Shown piece after piece: positions 1 to 5,653 of a stretch of 6,191 nucleotides of DNA (its first letter is position 1; each line of letters begins with the position of its first letter). The notes below the pieces were generated by a model. It was given only the letters and a program-made list of their open reading frames with translations. It was not told where the DNA came from and did no database searches. The stretch is taken from contig JAOZRI010000142.1 of the NCBI GenBank assembly GCA_029940235.1, positions 1 to 6,191 on the forward strand, in the 5' to 3' direction. Position numbers and translations under genes: made by a program. This DNA comes from Desulfobacula sp. GTDB taxonomy: Bacteria > Desulfobacterota > Desulfobacteria > Desulfobacterales > Desulfobacteraceae.

Positions 1-2
1 TC

Positions 3-860
3 CTTGGTTCTCTTAGAAGCTATGTCCGTTCAGCCCGCAAAGGCTCGGCTCTCCAGCCCAACTTTATCGGTGATTATGTTGTTACCAGCCCCATTGCTGC
101 CGGTGCCATGTCCTGGATGTACAGCGGATATGCCAAAAAGCCAAATAAAAAAATCGCTCTTAAAGTCGGTTTTGAAGAAGTGCTGCAAAACCCGCTATAC
201 CGATCCTGTCTTGAAACAGAATTACACTTATTTAAGACAGTGTCACACCCCTGCCTGCCTAAGGTCATAGATCAAGTAGACGATGTACTGGTACTGGATG
301 AAGTTCAGGGTAGAAGTCTTATCTTTCTTCTCAACAAAGGACGGCTGGACGACCACCTGCTGCTACCCATTTTTTCTCAGCTGTGTAATCTTGTTGCATC
401 GTTCCATGCCACAGGTATTGTCCACCACGATCTGCGCCCACACATCCTTATGCTGAACAAACAACAACAAATACGCCTTATTGATATGGGACTTGCATCA
501 AGTGATCTCAAGCCTGACCCCATTGTAGCTGCCGGACTTGGTCCCCAGGGGAATTTGCTCTATCTGGCCCCTGAACTGATTTTAGGTAAACGGGGTGATC
601 CACGCAGTGACATCTATGCCATTGGAATTTTACTATACCTGGCAACAACAGGTAGTCTGCCTTTTAGTGAAAAAAGGAAATCTCCACAAAAATGGTTGAA
701 ATATAAAGAGCAGATTGTAAGCCCAAAACATTATCAACCTGGCCTCTCAACTTCCATGGAGCAAGTCATTCTCAAAGCCCTGTCCTATGATGTCAATAAA
801 CGATACCAATGGGTTGAAGATCTGCTGGAGGATCTCAATAAAGCCAAAAAACGATCTTAA
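3..860 (+). CDS. Hanks-type Ser/Thr protein kinase-like protein, 5' end missing, atypical active site
   Basis: The frame is open from the left edge and has no ATG, GTG or TTG before the ATG at 108. That ATG has no ribosome binding site and falls inside the nucleotide-binding loop, so the true start lies outside the window; 285 residues are visible. Counting from position 3, kinase landmarks appear in order: a glycine-loop-like stretch (31-42, only the central Gly34 kept), the ATP-binding lysine in IALKV (Lys54), the probable helix-C Glu73, the catalytic loop HHDLRPHIL (Asp143), DMG replacing DFG (Asp161), APE (189-191), Asp203 of subdomain IX and a late Arg267. Spacing from Asp143 to Asp161 is 18, as in PKA, so the alignment is gapless. 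It places Arg145 at the usual Lys and Ile148 at the metal-binding Asn. The protein ends just after the kinase fold, with no C-terminal sensor or membrane segment. Kinase fold is secure; activity is uncertain. Sampled rows are richer in G+C than the next gene. Confidence 0.88.
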   Translation, partial: LGSLRSYVRSARKGSALQPNFIGDYVVTSPIAAGAMSWMYSGYAKKPNKKIALKVGFEEVLQNPLYRSCLETELHLFKTVSHPCLPKVIDQVDDVLVLDEVQGRSLIFLLNKGRLDDHLLLPIFSQLCNLVASFHATGIVHHDLRPHILMLNKQQQIRLIDMGLASSDLKPDPIVAAGLGPQGNLLYLAPELILGKRGDPRSDIYAIGILLYLATTGSLPFSEKRKSPQKWLKYKEQIVSPKHYQPGLSTSMEQVILKALSYDVNKRYQWVEDLLEDLNKAKKRS

Positions 861-949
861 AAAAGTCTGCCATAAAGAATTTCTTAAAATTCAATTATTT
901 AAATGATACTTTTAATTCATTTTGTATTGTTTGCTGCCTGACTGCTTAA

Positions 950-979
950 GATACAATAACAAACCTTGCAATTTATAAT
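950..979 (+). promoter_or_regulatory. Possible sigma-70-type promoter for the two-component operon
   Basis: A perfect TATAAT lies at 974-979. Eighteen bases upstream is GATACA (950-955), which matches only three of six positions of the -35 consensus. Transcription would start near 986, giving a leader of about 40 bases before the histidine kinase start at 1025. The region is very AT-rich, so a TATAAT by chance is quite possible and the -35 match is poor. Confidence 0.3.
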
Positions 980-1007
980 TGAATTATTTATTTTGATATA
1001 AATTAAT

Positions 1008-1016
1008 AAGGGGGAG
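1008..1016 (+). promoter_or_regulatory. Ribosome binding site of the histidine kinase gene
   Basis: AAGGGGGAG is a strong purine-rich Shine-Dalgarno sequence, eight bases before the ATG at 1025. It fixes that ATG as the start and supports independent translation from the kinase-like gene upstream. Confidence 0.8.
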
Positions 1017-1024
1017 AATAATCA

Positions 1025-3478
1025 ATGTTTTTAACAAACTTAAGCCTTAGAATGAAATTTATTACAGGGCTTGTCTTGTTTGCATTGGCTCTTGGGGGCT
1101 GTATCAGTGTAATTTTGTATTTCCATTTTAACTCAATAATGGAATCACAGATAAGTCAACGATCAAGAATGCTGCTTGCCCAGTCCAATGCTGTTCAAGA
1201 TTATGTAAAAACTGTTTTACGCCCTGAAATGTTTGATACTCTTCCAAAAGGCCGGTTTGTTTTAAAGGCAATGTCATCATCTTATATTTCAAGGGAAGTT
1301 ATGGCGCGTCTTAATACTGAAGATGATCAAACTTATCATTACAGAAGGGTCTCAAAAAAACCTAGGAACCTTAAATCAACCCCAAATGAATTTGAAACAA
1401 GTCTGATTACAAGGTTTGATAAAAACAAACAACTGACCATTTGGGAAGATGATACAATGGTAGGAGATGTTGAGTATCACATTGTAGCTCGCCCTGTTAT
1501 TTTTAAGGACTCGTGTATGCATTGTCACGGTATTCCACAGGATGCACCAGTTGAATTATTGGAAATTTATGGAGATAAAAACGGATTCCATTATACGCCA
1601 GGGGAAGTTGGAGGAGTCGTGGTTGCAGGATTTCCAGTTGATATGATCAAGGGCCCGGCAAAAGCTGTGACCTCACAATACCTCACTTTCTATCTCATTG
1701 GTATTATACTTTTTGCTGCTCTTATCTCCCTGTTTTTTGACAGGCTTGTCATGAAAAACCTTCAAAATCTGACTACCATATTCAAGACACAGTTTTCCGG
1801 AGAACAAGAACTTCAAATTATTGAAAAGTTAAAAGAGAAAGATGAGATTGAGGGACTTATTGAAGGGGTGGAAGAACTTGCAGTATGCCTTTGTGATGCA
1901 AGAAATGAGCTGGAAGGTTATGCAAGAAATCTTGAAAAAAAAGTTACAGACAGAACAAAAGAGATTAATGACAAGGCTAAAAAGCATCAGGCTGATGTAA
2001 GCCTGTTTGTAGGAATACTATCCCGATTCGGCGGTTCACTTGATACAAAACACTTAATATCTGGAACTCTTGAGAGTATAGGTGAGAGATTTGATGCATA
2101 TAAGGTTATATACCACTGCTCTGTTGTATCGGAAAAATCCTATGAATGGTATGGTGACAAAGCAAATGCAAAAAACGCCAAAAAAGTTGCAAACGTAACA
2201 AAATCAACCAAGTTAAGTGATGAAATCAAACAGATTATCTGGACAGATGAGGTTCTATCCATTGATAACACACTCTATTTACCGGTTAAATCACAAGAAA
2301 GTCATTGGGGAATTTTAAGTATATCATGGTTAGAACCACCAAATCTAAAAGAACTTAATCCAGCAATTTTATTAGGGCTGGGGCAGCAAATCGCTATTTT
2401 GATTGAAAATATCCAGGCATTTTCCAATGTCAGGTTTCAAAATGATATGCTGCAGTCTGTTTTTGAAGGTATTTCTGATCCACTTTTATTAATTGATACT
2501 GATTGTCATATTCTCATGGCAAATAAAGGCAGTAATGATATTCTCCTGAAAAAAGGTAAAACAGGCAGAGAAAAAGAGTTAAAAAAATTCTTATCTTTAA
2601 CATCTGCAGGAAACACAGAAAATTGTATCATTGATCAAATGTCTGTAAACATAGAACCTGTTAGCAGGGAAGTACACACAATTGATAACAGATCATTTAG
2701 AGTTGATTTATATCCTTTGCCAAAAAGAGAACAGGCTGACTTAAGAATAGTTCTTTACGCACGTGAAATCACCATGGAAAAACAGATGATGTTCAGAATG
2801 CAGCAGGCTGAACGCTTAAGCTCGGTTGGTAAAATTGCAGCAGGGGTTGCACATGAAATTAACAATCCTTTGGGTGTAATAAGCTGCTATACTGATCTAA
2901 TCAAAGATGCTGTTCATGAGAAAGAGACCATTGATGATATCAATGTCATTGAAAAACACACAAAAAAGGTACAAAAAGTTGTACAGGAATTGTTAAAGCT
3001 TTCAAGACCAAAAACTGTAATTACGGGAGTTTGCAATATCAATAAAATTATTATTGATGCTGTAAAGGTGTTTGAAGCTCAATCTGCTTCAAAACAAATT
3101 AAGATAAAAACATCTTTAGCATCCGGCCTGCCTGATATTAAATGTGATGCTGCCATTCTTGAACAGATTTTAACAAATATATGGATTAATGCATTTGATG
3201 CATTGCAGGAAAAAGGAGGCGAAGTTAAAATAACAACCAGCAAAACTCAAGAGAGCAAAGAAGTTCTGCTCACTATTTATGACAATGGTCCAGGAATTCC
3301 TGATCATATATTGAATAATATTTTTGATCCCTTTTTTACGACAAAGGATATTGGCAAGGGCACTGGATTAGGTCTGGCTGTTGTCTATGGTTTTATCAAT
3401 GAACTTGGTGGACATATAGAAGTTAAAAGTGATAAAATAACCAGTTTTAAAATATATTTCCCTGTTAAAAGGAGTTAA
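1025..3478 (+). CDS. Membrane sensor histidine kinase with heme-c-type Tll0287-like (DUF3365) sensor, GAF and PAS domains
   Basis: This 817-residue protein should sit in the inner membrane and phosphorylate the regulator encoded directly after it. Two membrane segments (about 12-34 and 218-238) enclose an extracytoplasmic domain of about 180 residues. That domain has Tll0287/DUF3365-type features: YRRVSKKPRNLKSTPNEFE (107-125) and the heme c attachment motif CMHCH (164-168). Next come a HAMP-like and coiled-coil stretch (239-320), a probable GAF domain (about 325-465), a PAS domain (about 473-585), HisKA with the H-box AGVAHEINNPLG (phospho-acceptor His610), and HATPase_c. The ATPase shows its N-box (Asn718, Asn722), G1 (DNGPGIP, 753-759), F-box (DPFFTT, 768-773) and G2 (GKGTGLGL, 777-784). 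All catalytic motifs look intact. The protein has no receiver domain of its own, which fits a simple two-step relay. The signal is unknown; redox state or a heme-binding gas are inferences from the heme motif. GAF and PAS ligands cannot be read from sequence. Confidence 0.93.
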   Translation: MFLTNLSLRMKFITGLVLFALALGGCISVILYFHFNSIMESQISQRSRMLLAQSNAVQDYVKTVLRPEMFDTLPKGRFVLKAMSSSYISREVMARLNTEDDQTYHYRRVSKKPRNLKSTPNEFETSLITRFDKNKQLTIWEDDTMVGDVEYHIVARPVIFKDSCMHCHGIPQDAPVELLEIYGDKNGFHYTPGEVGGVVVAGFPVDMIKGPAKAVTSQYLTFYLIGIILFAALISLFFDRLVMKNLQNLTTIFKTQFSGEQELQIIEKLKEKDEIEGLIEGVEELAVCLCDARNELEGYARNLEKKVTDRTKEINDKAKKHQADVSLFVGILSRFGGSLDTKHLISGTLESIGERFDAYKVIYHCSVVSEKSYEWYGDKANAKNAKKVANVTKSTKLSDEIKQIIWTDEVLSIDNTLYLPVKSQESHWGILSISWLEPPNLKELNPAILLGLGQQIAILIENIQAFSNVRFQNDMLQSVFEGISDPLLLIDTDCHILMANKGSNDILLKKGKTGREKELKKFLSLTSAGNTENCIIDQMSVNIEPVSREVHTIDNRSFRVDLYPLPKREQADLRIVLYAREITMEKQMMFRMQQAERLSSVGKIAAGVAHEINNPLGVISCYTDLIKDAVHEKETIDDINVIEKHTKKVQKVVQELLKLSRPKTVITGVCNINKIIIDAVKVFEAQSASKQIKIKTSLASGLPDIKCDAAILEQILTNIWINAFDALQEKGGEVKITTSKTQESKEVLLTIYDNGPGIPDHILNNIFDPFFTTKDIGKGTGLGLAVVYGFINELGGHIEVKSDKITSFKIYFPVKRS
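1514..1528 (+). other. CxxCH heme c attachment motif in the histidine kinase sensor domain
   Basis: The codons TGT ATG CAT TGT CAC encode Cys164-Met-His-Cys167-His168. The motif lies between the two membrane segments, the side on which cytochrome c maturation attaches heme. The sequence does not show whether heme is really attached or what the second axial ligand is. Confidence 0.8.
3467..3474 (+). promoter_or_regulatory. Ribosome binding site of the response regulator, inside the kinase 3' end
   Basis: AAAAGGAG lies in the last codons of the histidine kinase gene, five bases before a TTG at 3480. It supports TTG as the real start: the next in-frame ATG encodes residue 54, too late to keep an intact receiver domain. 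One base separates the kinase stop codon (3476-3478) from the TTG, so translation of the two genes is very likely coupled. Confidence 0.75.
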
Positions 3479-3479
3479 C

Positions 3480-4880
3480 TTGAAAAATCAATTCTCCATT
3501 CTTGTAGTTGATGACAATAGAGATTTTTTGACTGGAATTATAAGAAATCTCAAAAAAAAGTTTTCATCTATTGATATTATTGGTGCCTTTTCCGGCGAAG
3601 ATGCAATTAAGGTATTAAAAAAAGAGAGTGTTGGCGTTATGCTGTCTGATCTTCGTATGCCTGGAATCAGCGGGCAGGAACTTCTCAAAGCAGGAATAAA
3701 TTTCAACCCCCATCTTTGCGTTATAATGATTACAGGCCATGGCACGGTTGAAACAGCCGTCAAAGCTTTGAAAAAGGGTGCCTGGGATTTTCTGACAAAA
3801 CCTGTTGATAGAGAAACACTGTATCATACAGTAGAGAGGGCAATTGAATACTATAAGTTATCCCACGAAAATAAACGCCTGCAAAAGATGATAGAAAAAC
3901 TTAAACCTGACATGCAATTAACTTGCGAAAGCAATGTCATGAAGTTGCTTCAAGAAAAAATCACAGCTATTGCAGCAACTGATTACAGCATTCTTGTGAC
4001 TGGAGAATCAGGCAGTGGTAAAGAGTATATTGCAAGAGTTATTCATGATTTATCTAATAGAAAAAATGCCTCATGTCATGCTCTGCATTGTCCTGCAATA
4101 CCCGAACAGCTTCTGGAGAGTGAACTTTTCGGGCATGTCAAAGGTGCTTTTACAGGAGCTGACAGAAACCGGGACGGCTTTTTCATGTCTGCCAATAAGG
4201 GAACACTGATTTTAGATGAAATTGGAGATATCTCTCCTGCTATCCAGGCAAAATTATTAAAATTTTTGCAGGACAAAGAAGTTAAGCCAGTGGGTAGCAG
4301 CTCTTCGAGAATTGCAGATGTTAGAATTATTGCCATTACTAATCAGAATCTTGAACAAAAAATTATTGACAACAGTTTCCGTGAAGATCTCTATTATCGC
4401 CTTAATGTGCTATCCATTAAAGTTCCTCCTTTGAGGCAGAGAAAAGAAGATATTTTAGTATTAATTCACAAATTTATCTTGAAAAGCTGCCAGGAACTCA
4501 ATTTAGATCCCATCAAAATTGACCCTGATGCTTTAGAATACTTATCAAGACAAGCATGGAAAGGAAATGTACGTGAATTATTAAATTATGTCAGACGGTT
4601 AATCGTTTTTTCAAATGGGAAAAAAATTGATCTTGCCCTTATTAAATTTATTGAAGGAGAACAAGATGCCGGCTTAAAAGTCCAACATGTGGAACCTCTT
4701 AAATATAAAGATGCTAAAAAAGAGGTAGTAGATTATTTTTCAAGAAATTATCTTCACGATATCTTTAAGGAAACACAAGGTAATATCTCCAAAGCATCAA
4801 AAATCAGTGGGCTTGAAAGAGCCTCTATTCAAAAAATTGTAAAGAGACTCAAAATAGAGATGTCTGATTATCGCAATTAA
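3480..4880 (+). CDS. NtrC-family sigma-54-dependent response regulator
   Basis: The 466-residue product is a cytoplasmic transcription activator and the probable partner of the histidine kinase upstream. The receiver domain (about 5-118) keeps the acidic pair Asp11/Asp12, phospho-acceptor Asp57, Thr85 and Lys107. The AAA+ domain (about 147-370) has Walker A GESGSGK (175-181), the sigma-54 contact loop GAFTGA (222-227), Walker B LILDE (243-247), arginine-finger candidates Arg301 and Arg307 in FREDLYYRLN, and the sensor II motif GNVREL (362-367). A Fis-type helix-turn-helix closes the protein (about 424-458, including GNISKASKISGLERASIQ). With GAFTGA intact, it should remodel sigma-54 RNA polymerase in an ATP-dependent way. 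The usual VNCAAIPE before the ELFGH motif reads LHCPAIPE here, a mild change. The start is TTG. No enhancer-like palindrome or -24/-12 promoter was found nearby, so its targets are unknown. Length and domain order are typical of the family. Confidence 0.95.
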   Translation: MKNQFSILVVDDNRDFLTGIIRNLKKKFSSIDIIGAFSGEDAIKVLKKESVGVMLSDLRMPGISGQELLKAGINFNPHLCVIMITGHGTVETAVKALKKGAWDFLTKPVDRETLYHTVERAIEYYKLSHENKRLQKMIEKLKPDMQLTCESNVMKLLQEKITAIAATDYSILVTGESGSGKEYIARVIHDLSNRKNASCHALHCPAIPEQLLESELFGHVKGAFTGADRNRDGFFMSANKGTLILDEIGDISPAIQAKLLKFLQDKEVKPVGSSSSRIADVRIIAITNQNLEQKIIDNSFREDLYYRLNVLSIKVPPLRQRKEDILVLIHKFILKSCQELNLDPIKIDPDALEYLSRQAWKGNVRELLNYVRRLIVFSNGKKIDLALIKFIEGEQDAGLKVQHVEPLKYKDAKKEVVDYFSRNYLHDIFKETQGNISKASKISGLERASIQKIVKRLKIEMSDYRN

Positions 4881-4927
4881 ATATTACACAATTATAGTAT
4901 CACTTTTAAAACCTTCAAACAAACTAC
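4881..4927. other. Short gap between converging genes, no clear terminator
   Basis: Only 47 AT-rich bases separate the stop codons of the response regulator (plus strand) and ydbL (minus strand). No stem of useful strength with a following T run was found on either strand. A factor-dependent stop or transcription overlap into the opposite gene is possible. Confidence 0.5.
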
Positions 4928-5299
4928 TTATTTTTTAACCCATACACCATCTGATTTCTGAAAGAATTCACCTGACTTTGCCTTTTCCGCTTTGCGCTGG
5001 GCTTGAATTTCTTCAACAACAGCAAGGGTTGTGTTCTGCTGTTTTGCAAAATAAGTATAAACCATTTTTCTGTCTTTATTTTCAGCTGTAACAACATCTT
5101 CCTGGGCCCTTGCTTCAGCAACAAAACCAAGATAACCTTGGTTATTTTCGCCAATAATACCCTGGGTTTTCAAGGCGGCAATGGCAGGCAGTCTTAGTTT
5201 CATTCTCTCTTTAATCCCCTGGGAAAGGGCAAGCTGGGATGTAATCAAAAGGCTTACTATTATAAAAATAAAAATTTTTAAACTGTGGCGTATATTCAT
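4928..5299 (-). CDS. ydbL: YdbL-family (DUF1318) periplasmic protein
   Basis: The 123-residue protein starts with a signal peptide: Arg4/His5/Lys8, a hydrophobic core at about 9-20, and a probable cut after ALS near residue 26, leaving a mature form of about 97 residues. The mature part matches E. coli YdbL in pattern: LKTQGIIGENNQGYLGF (43-59), a central stretch with many Ala, Lys and Glu, and the C-terminal GEFFQKSDGVWVKK (110-123), like the GEYVQ...GKWLRK end of the E. coli protein. In E. coli it belongs to the YdbH-YnbE lipid-bridge system and is thought to act as a periplasmic helper that limits YnbE multimerisation. Its start lies eight bases after the ynbE stop, with a strong ribosome binding site, so it is almost certainly the last gene of the operon. 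Family assignment is confident; the helper role is transferred from E. coli. Confidence 0.9.
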   Translation of the reverse strand: MNIRHSLKIFIFIIVSLLITSQLALSQGIKERMKLRLPAIAALKTQGIIGENNQGYLGFVAEARAQEDVVTAENKDRKMVYTYFAKQQNTTLAVVEEIQAQRKAEKAKSGEFFQKSDGVWVKK

Positions 5300-5303
5300 T
5301 GTT

Positions 5304-5309
5304 CCTCCT
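5304..5309 (-). promoter_or_regulatory. Ribosome binding site of ydbL, overlapping the ynbE stop codon
   Basis: Read on the minus strand, AGGAGG lies four bases before the ydbL ATG (5299-5297). It overlaps the last two bases of the ynbE TAG (5310-5308), so ribosomes finishing ynbE are placed to start ydbL. This supports translational coupling of the two genes. Confidence 0.75.
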
Positions 5310-5508
5310 ACTCTTTAATTTCGTCTTCAGCAGCTTCAAGATCATCAAAAAAGTCATCAAGAGCTTTTTCAACTCTAATATTTACATCAATGGTTATGTG
5401 AATTGGTTTTATTTCCACAGGCTTTAACTGAACTTCATGTTTGCTCTGACATCCCGTAAAAACAAAAACCATGATAAACAGTGTTATGAAAACTAAACTT
5501 CTTGTCAT
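5308..5508 (-). CDS. ynbE: YnbE-family small outer-membrane lipoprotein
   Basis: The 66-residue product has a lipoprotein signal: a hydrophobic stretch (about 5-17) and the lipobox FTGC with Cys20 as the lipidated residue, leaving a mature protein of 47 residues. The core HITIDVNIRVEKALDDFFDDLE (37-58) matches the YnbE pattern of alternating hydrophobic residues followed by an acidic helix. The residues after the Cys (Gln-Ser) do not resemble an inner-membrane retention signal, which fits the outer membrane. In E. coli, YnbE multimers pair with the C-terminus of YdbH to form a bridge across the periplasm for lipid homeostasis. Position between ydbH and ydbL on the same strand agrees with this. 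The tail is strongly acidic (DDFFDDLEAAEDEIKE). The protein is too short for certain assignment alone, but the neighbours make it firm. Confidence 0.88.
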   Translation of the reverse strand: MTRSLVFITLFIMVFVFTGCQSKHEVQLKPVEIKPIHITIDVNIRVEKALDDFFDDLEAAEDEIKE

Positions 5509-5511
5509 ATA

Positions 5512-5520
5512 CTCTCCTTT
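5512..5520 (-). promoter_or_regulatory. Ribosome binding site of ynbE
   Basis: On the minus strand AAAGGAGAG ends three bases before the ynbE ATG (5508-5506), with its AGGAG core five bases away. It is a strong site and confirms this start for the small lipoprotein. Confidence 0.75.
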
Positions 5521-5527
5521 TGAAATA

Positions 5528-5562
5528 TTTGAATAATCTCAATAACTCATGCAATATTCAAA
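5528..5562. repeat. Inverted repeat (8-bp arms) upstream of ynbE
   Basis: TTTGAATA (5528-5535) and TATTCAAA (5555-5562) are perfect inverted copies around a 19-base loop. The repeat lies just upstream of the ynbE ribosome binding site. In such AT-rich sequence an 8-bp match could be chance. Possible roles are a leader hairpin in the ydbH-ynbE message or an operator. Confidence 0.45.
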
Positions 5563-5573
5563 CTGACCTTTTA

Positions 5574-5613
5574 TATGAAAGAACATATAGACTGCTTTTT
5601 TTATTCTTTCATA
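5574..5613. repeat. Inverted repeat (perfect 10-bp arms) in the ydbH-ynbE gap
   Basis: TATGAAAGAA (5574-5583) and TTCTTTCATA (5604-5613) are perfect inverted copies with a 20-base loop. In the minus-strand transcript the hairpin would lie between ydbH and ynbE. No U run follows it in either direction, so it is not a standard intrinsic terminator. An mRNA-processing or stability hairpin, or a regulator site, are the likelier uses. Confidence 0.6.
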
Positions 5614-5653
5614 ATTAAGCTGTGCAATGATCAATCATATCAGCATATGGCGG

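Larger units (their letters stand above)
861..1024. other. AT-rich intergenic region between kinase-like gene and histidine kinase gene
   Basis: These 164 bases hold no credible gene. A 14-base motif, AATTCAATTATTTA, occurs at 888-901 and again with one change (AATTGAATTATTTA) at 977-990. Short AT-rich inverted repeats are also present (TTGTAT 922-927 with ATACAA 951-956; TAATTCA 913-919 with TGAATTA 980-986). No GC-rich hairpin followed by a T run is visible, so a terminator for the upstream gene cannot be called. The gap probably separates two transcription units, because the downstream gene has its own strong ribosome binding site and a possible promoter. Confidence 0.6.

Noticed and set aside
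108..110. ATG as the start of the kinase-like gene
   Set aside because: It has no ribosome binding site and lies inside the nucleotide-binding loop. The frame is open to the left edge with kinase-like sequence (GDYVVTSPIAAGA), so the gene starts outside the window.
4..270. Open frames at 4-270 (plus) and 74-268 (minus)
   Set aside because: Both overlap the kinase-like reading frame, whose motifs are clear. Their translations show no domain, and no start signal is visible.
877..887. AAGAATTTCTT as a terminator stem after the kinase-like gene
   Set aside because: Its pairing is only four to five AT pairs with almost no loop, and no T run follows.
966..970. TTGCA as the -12 element of a sigma-54 promoter for the histidine kinase gene
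   Set aside because: The -24 GG and its flanking bases are absent at the required spacing; the upstream bases read ATACAATAACAAACC.
3488..4336. Minus-strand open frames within the response regulator gene (3488-3763, 3615-3827, 4076-4336)
   Set aside because: They lie opposite a well-conserved regulator gene, match no recognisable family and lack convincing ribosome binding sites.
4924..5197. Open frames at 4924-5154 (minus) and 5003-5197 (plus)
   Set aside because: They are shadows of ydbL, whose signal peptide, family motifs and ribosome binding site identify the real frame.
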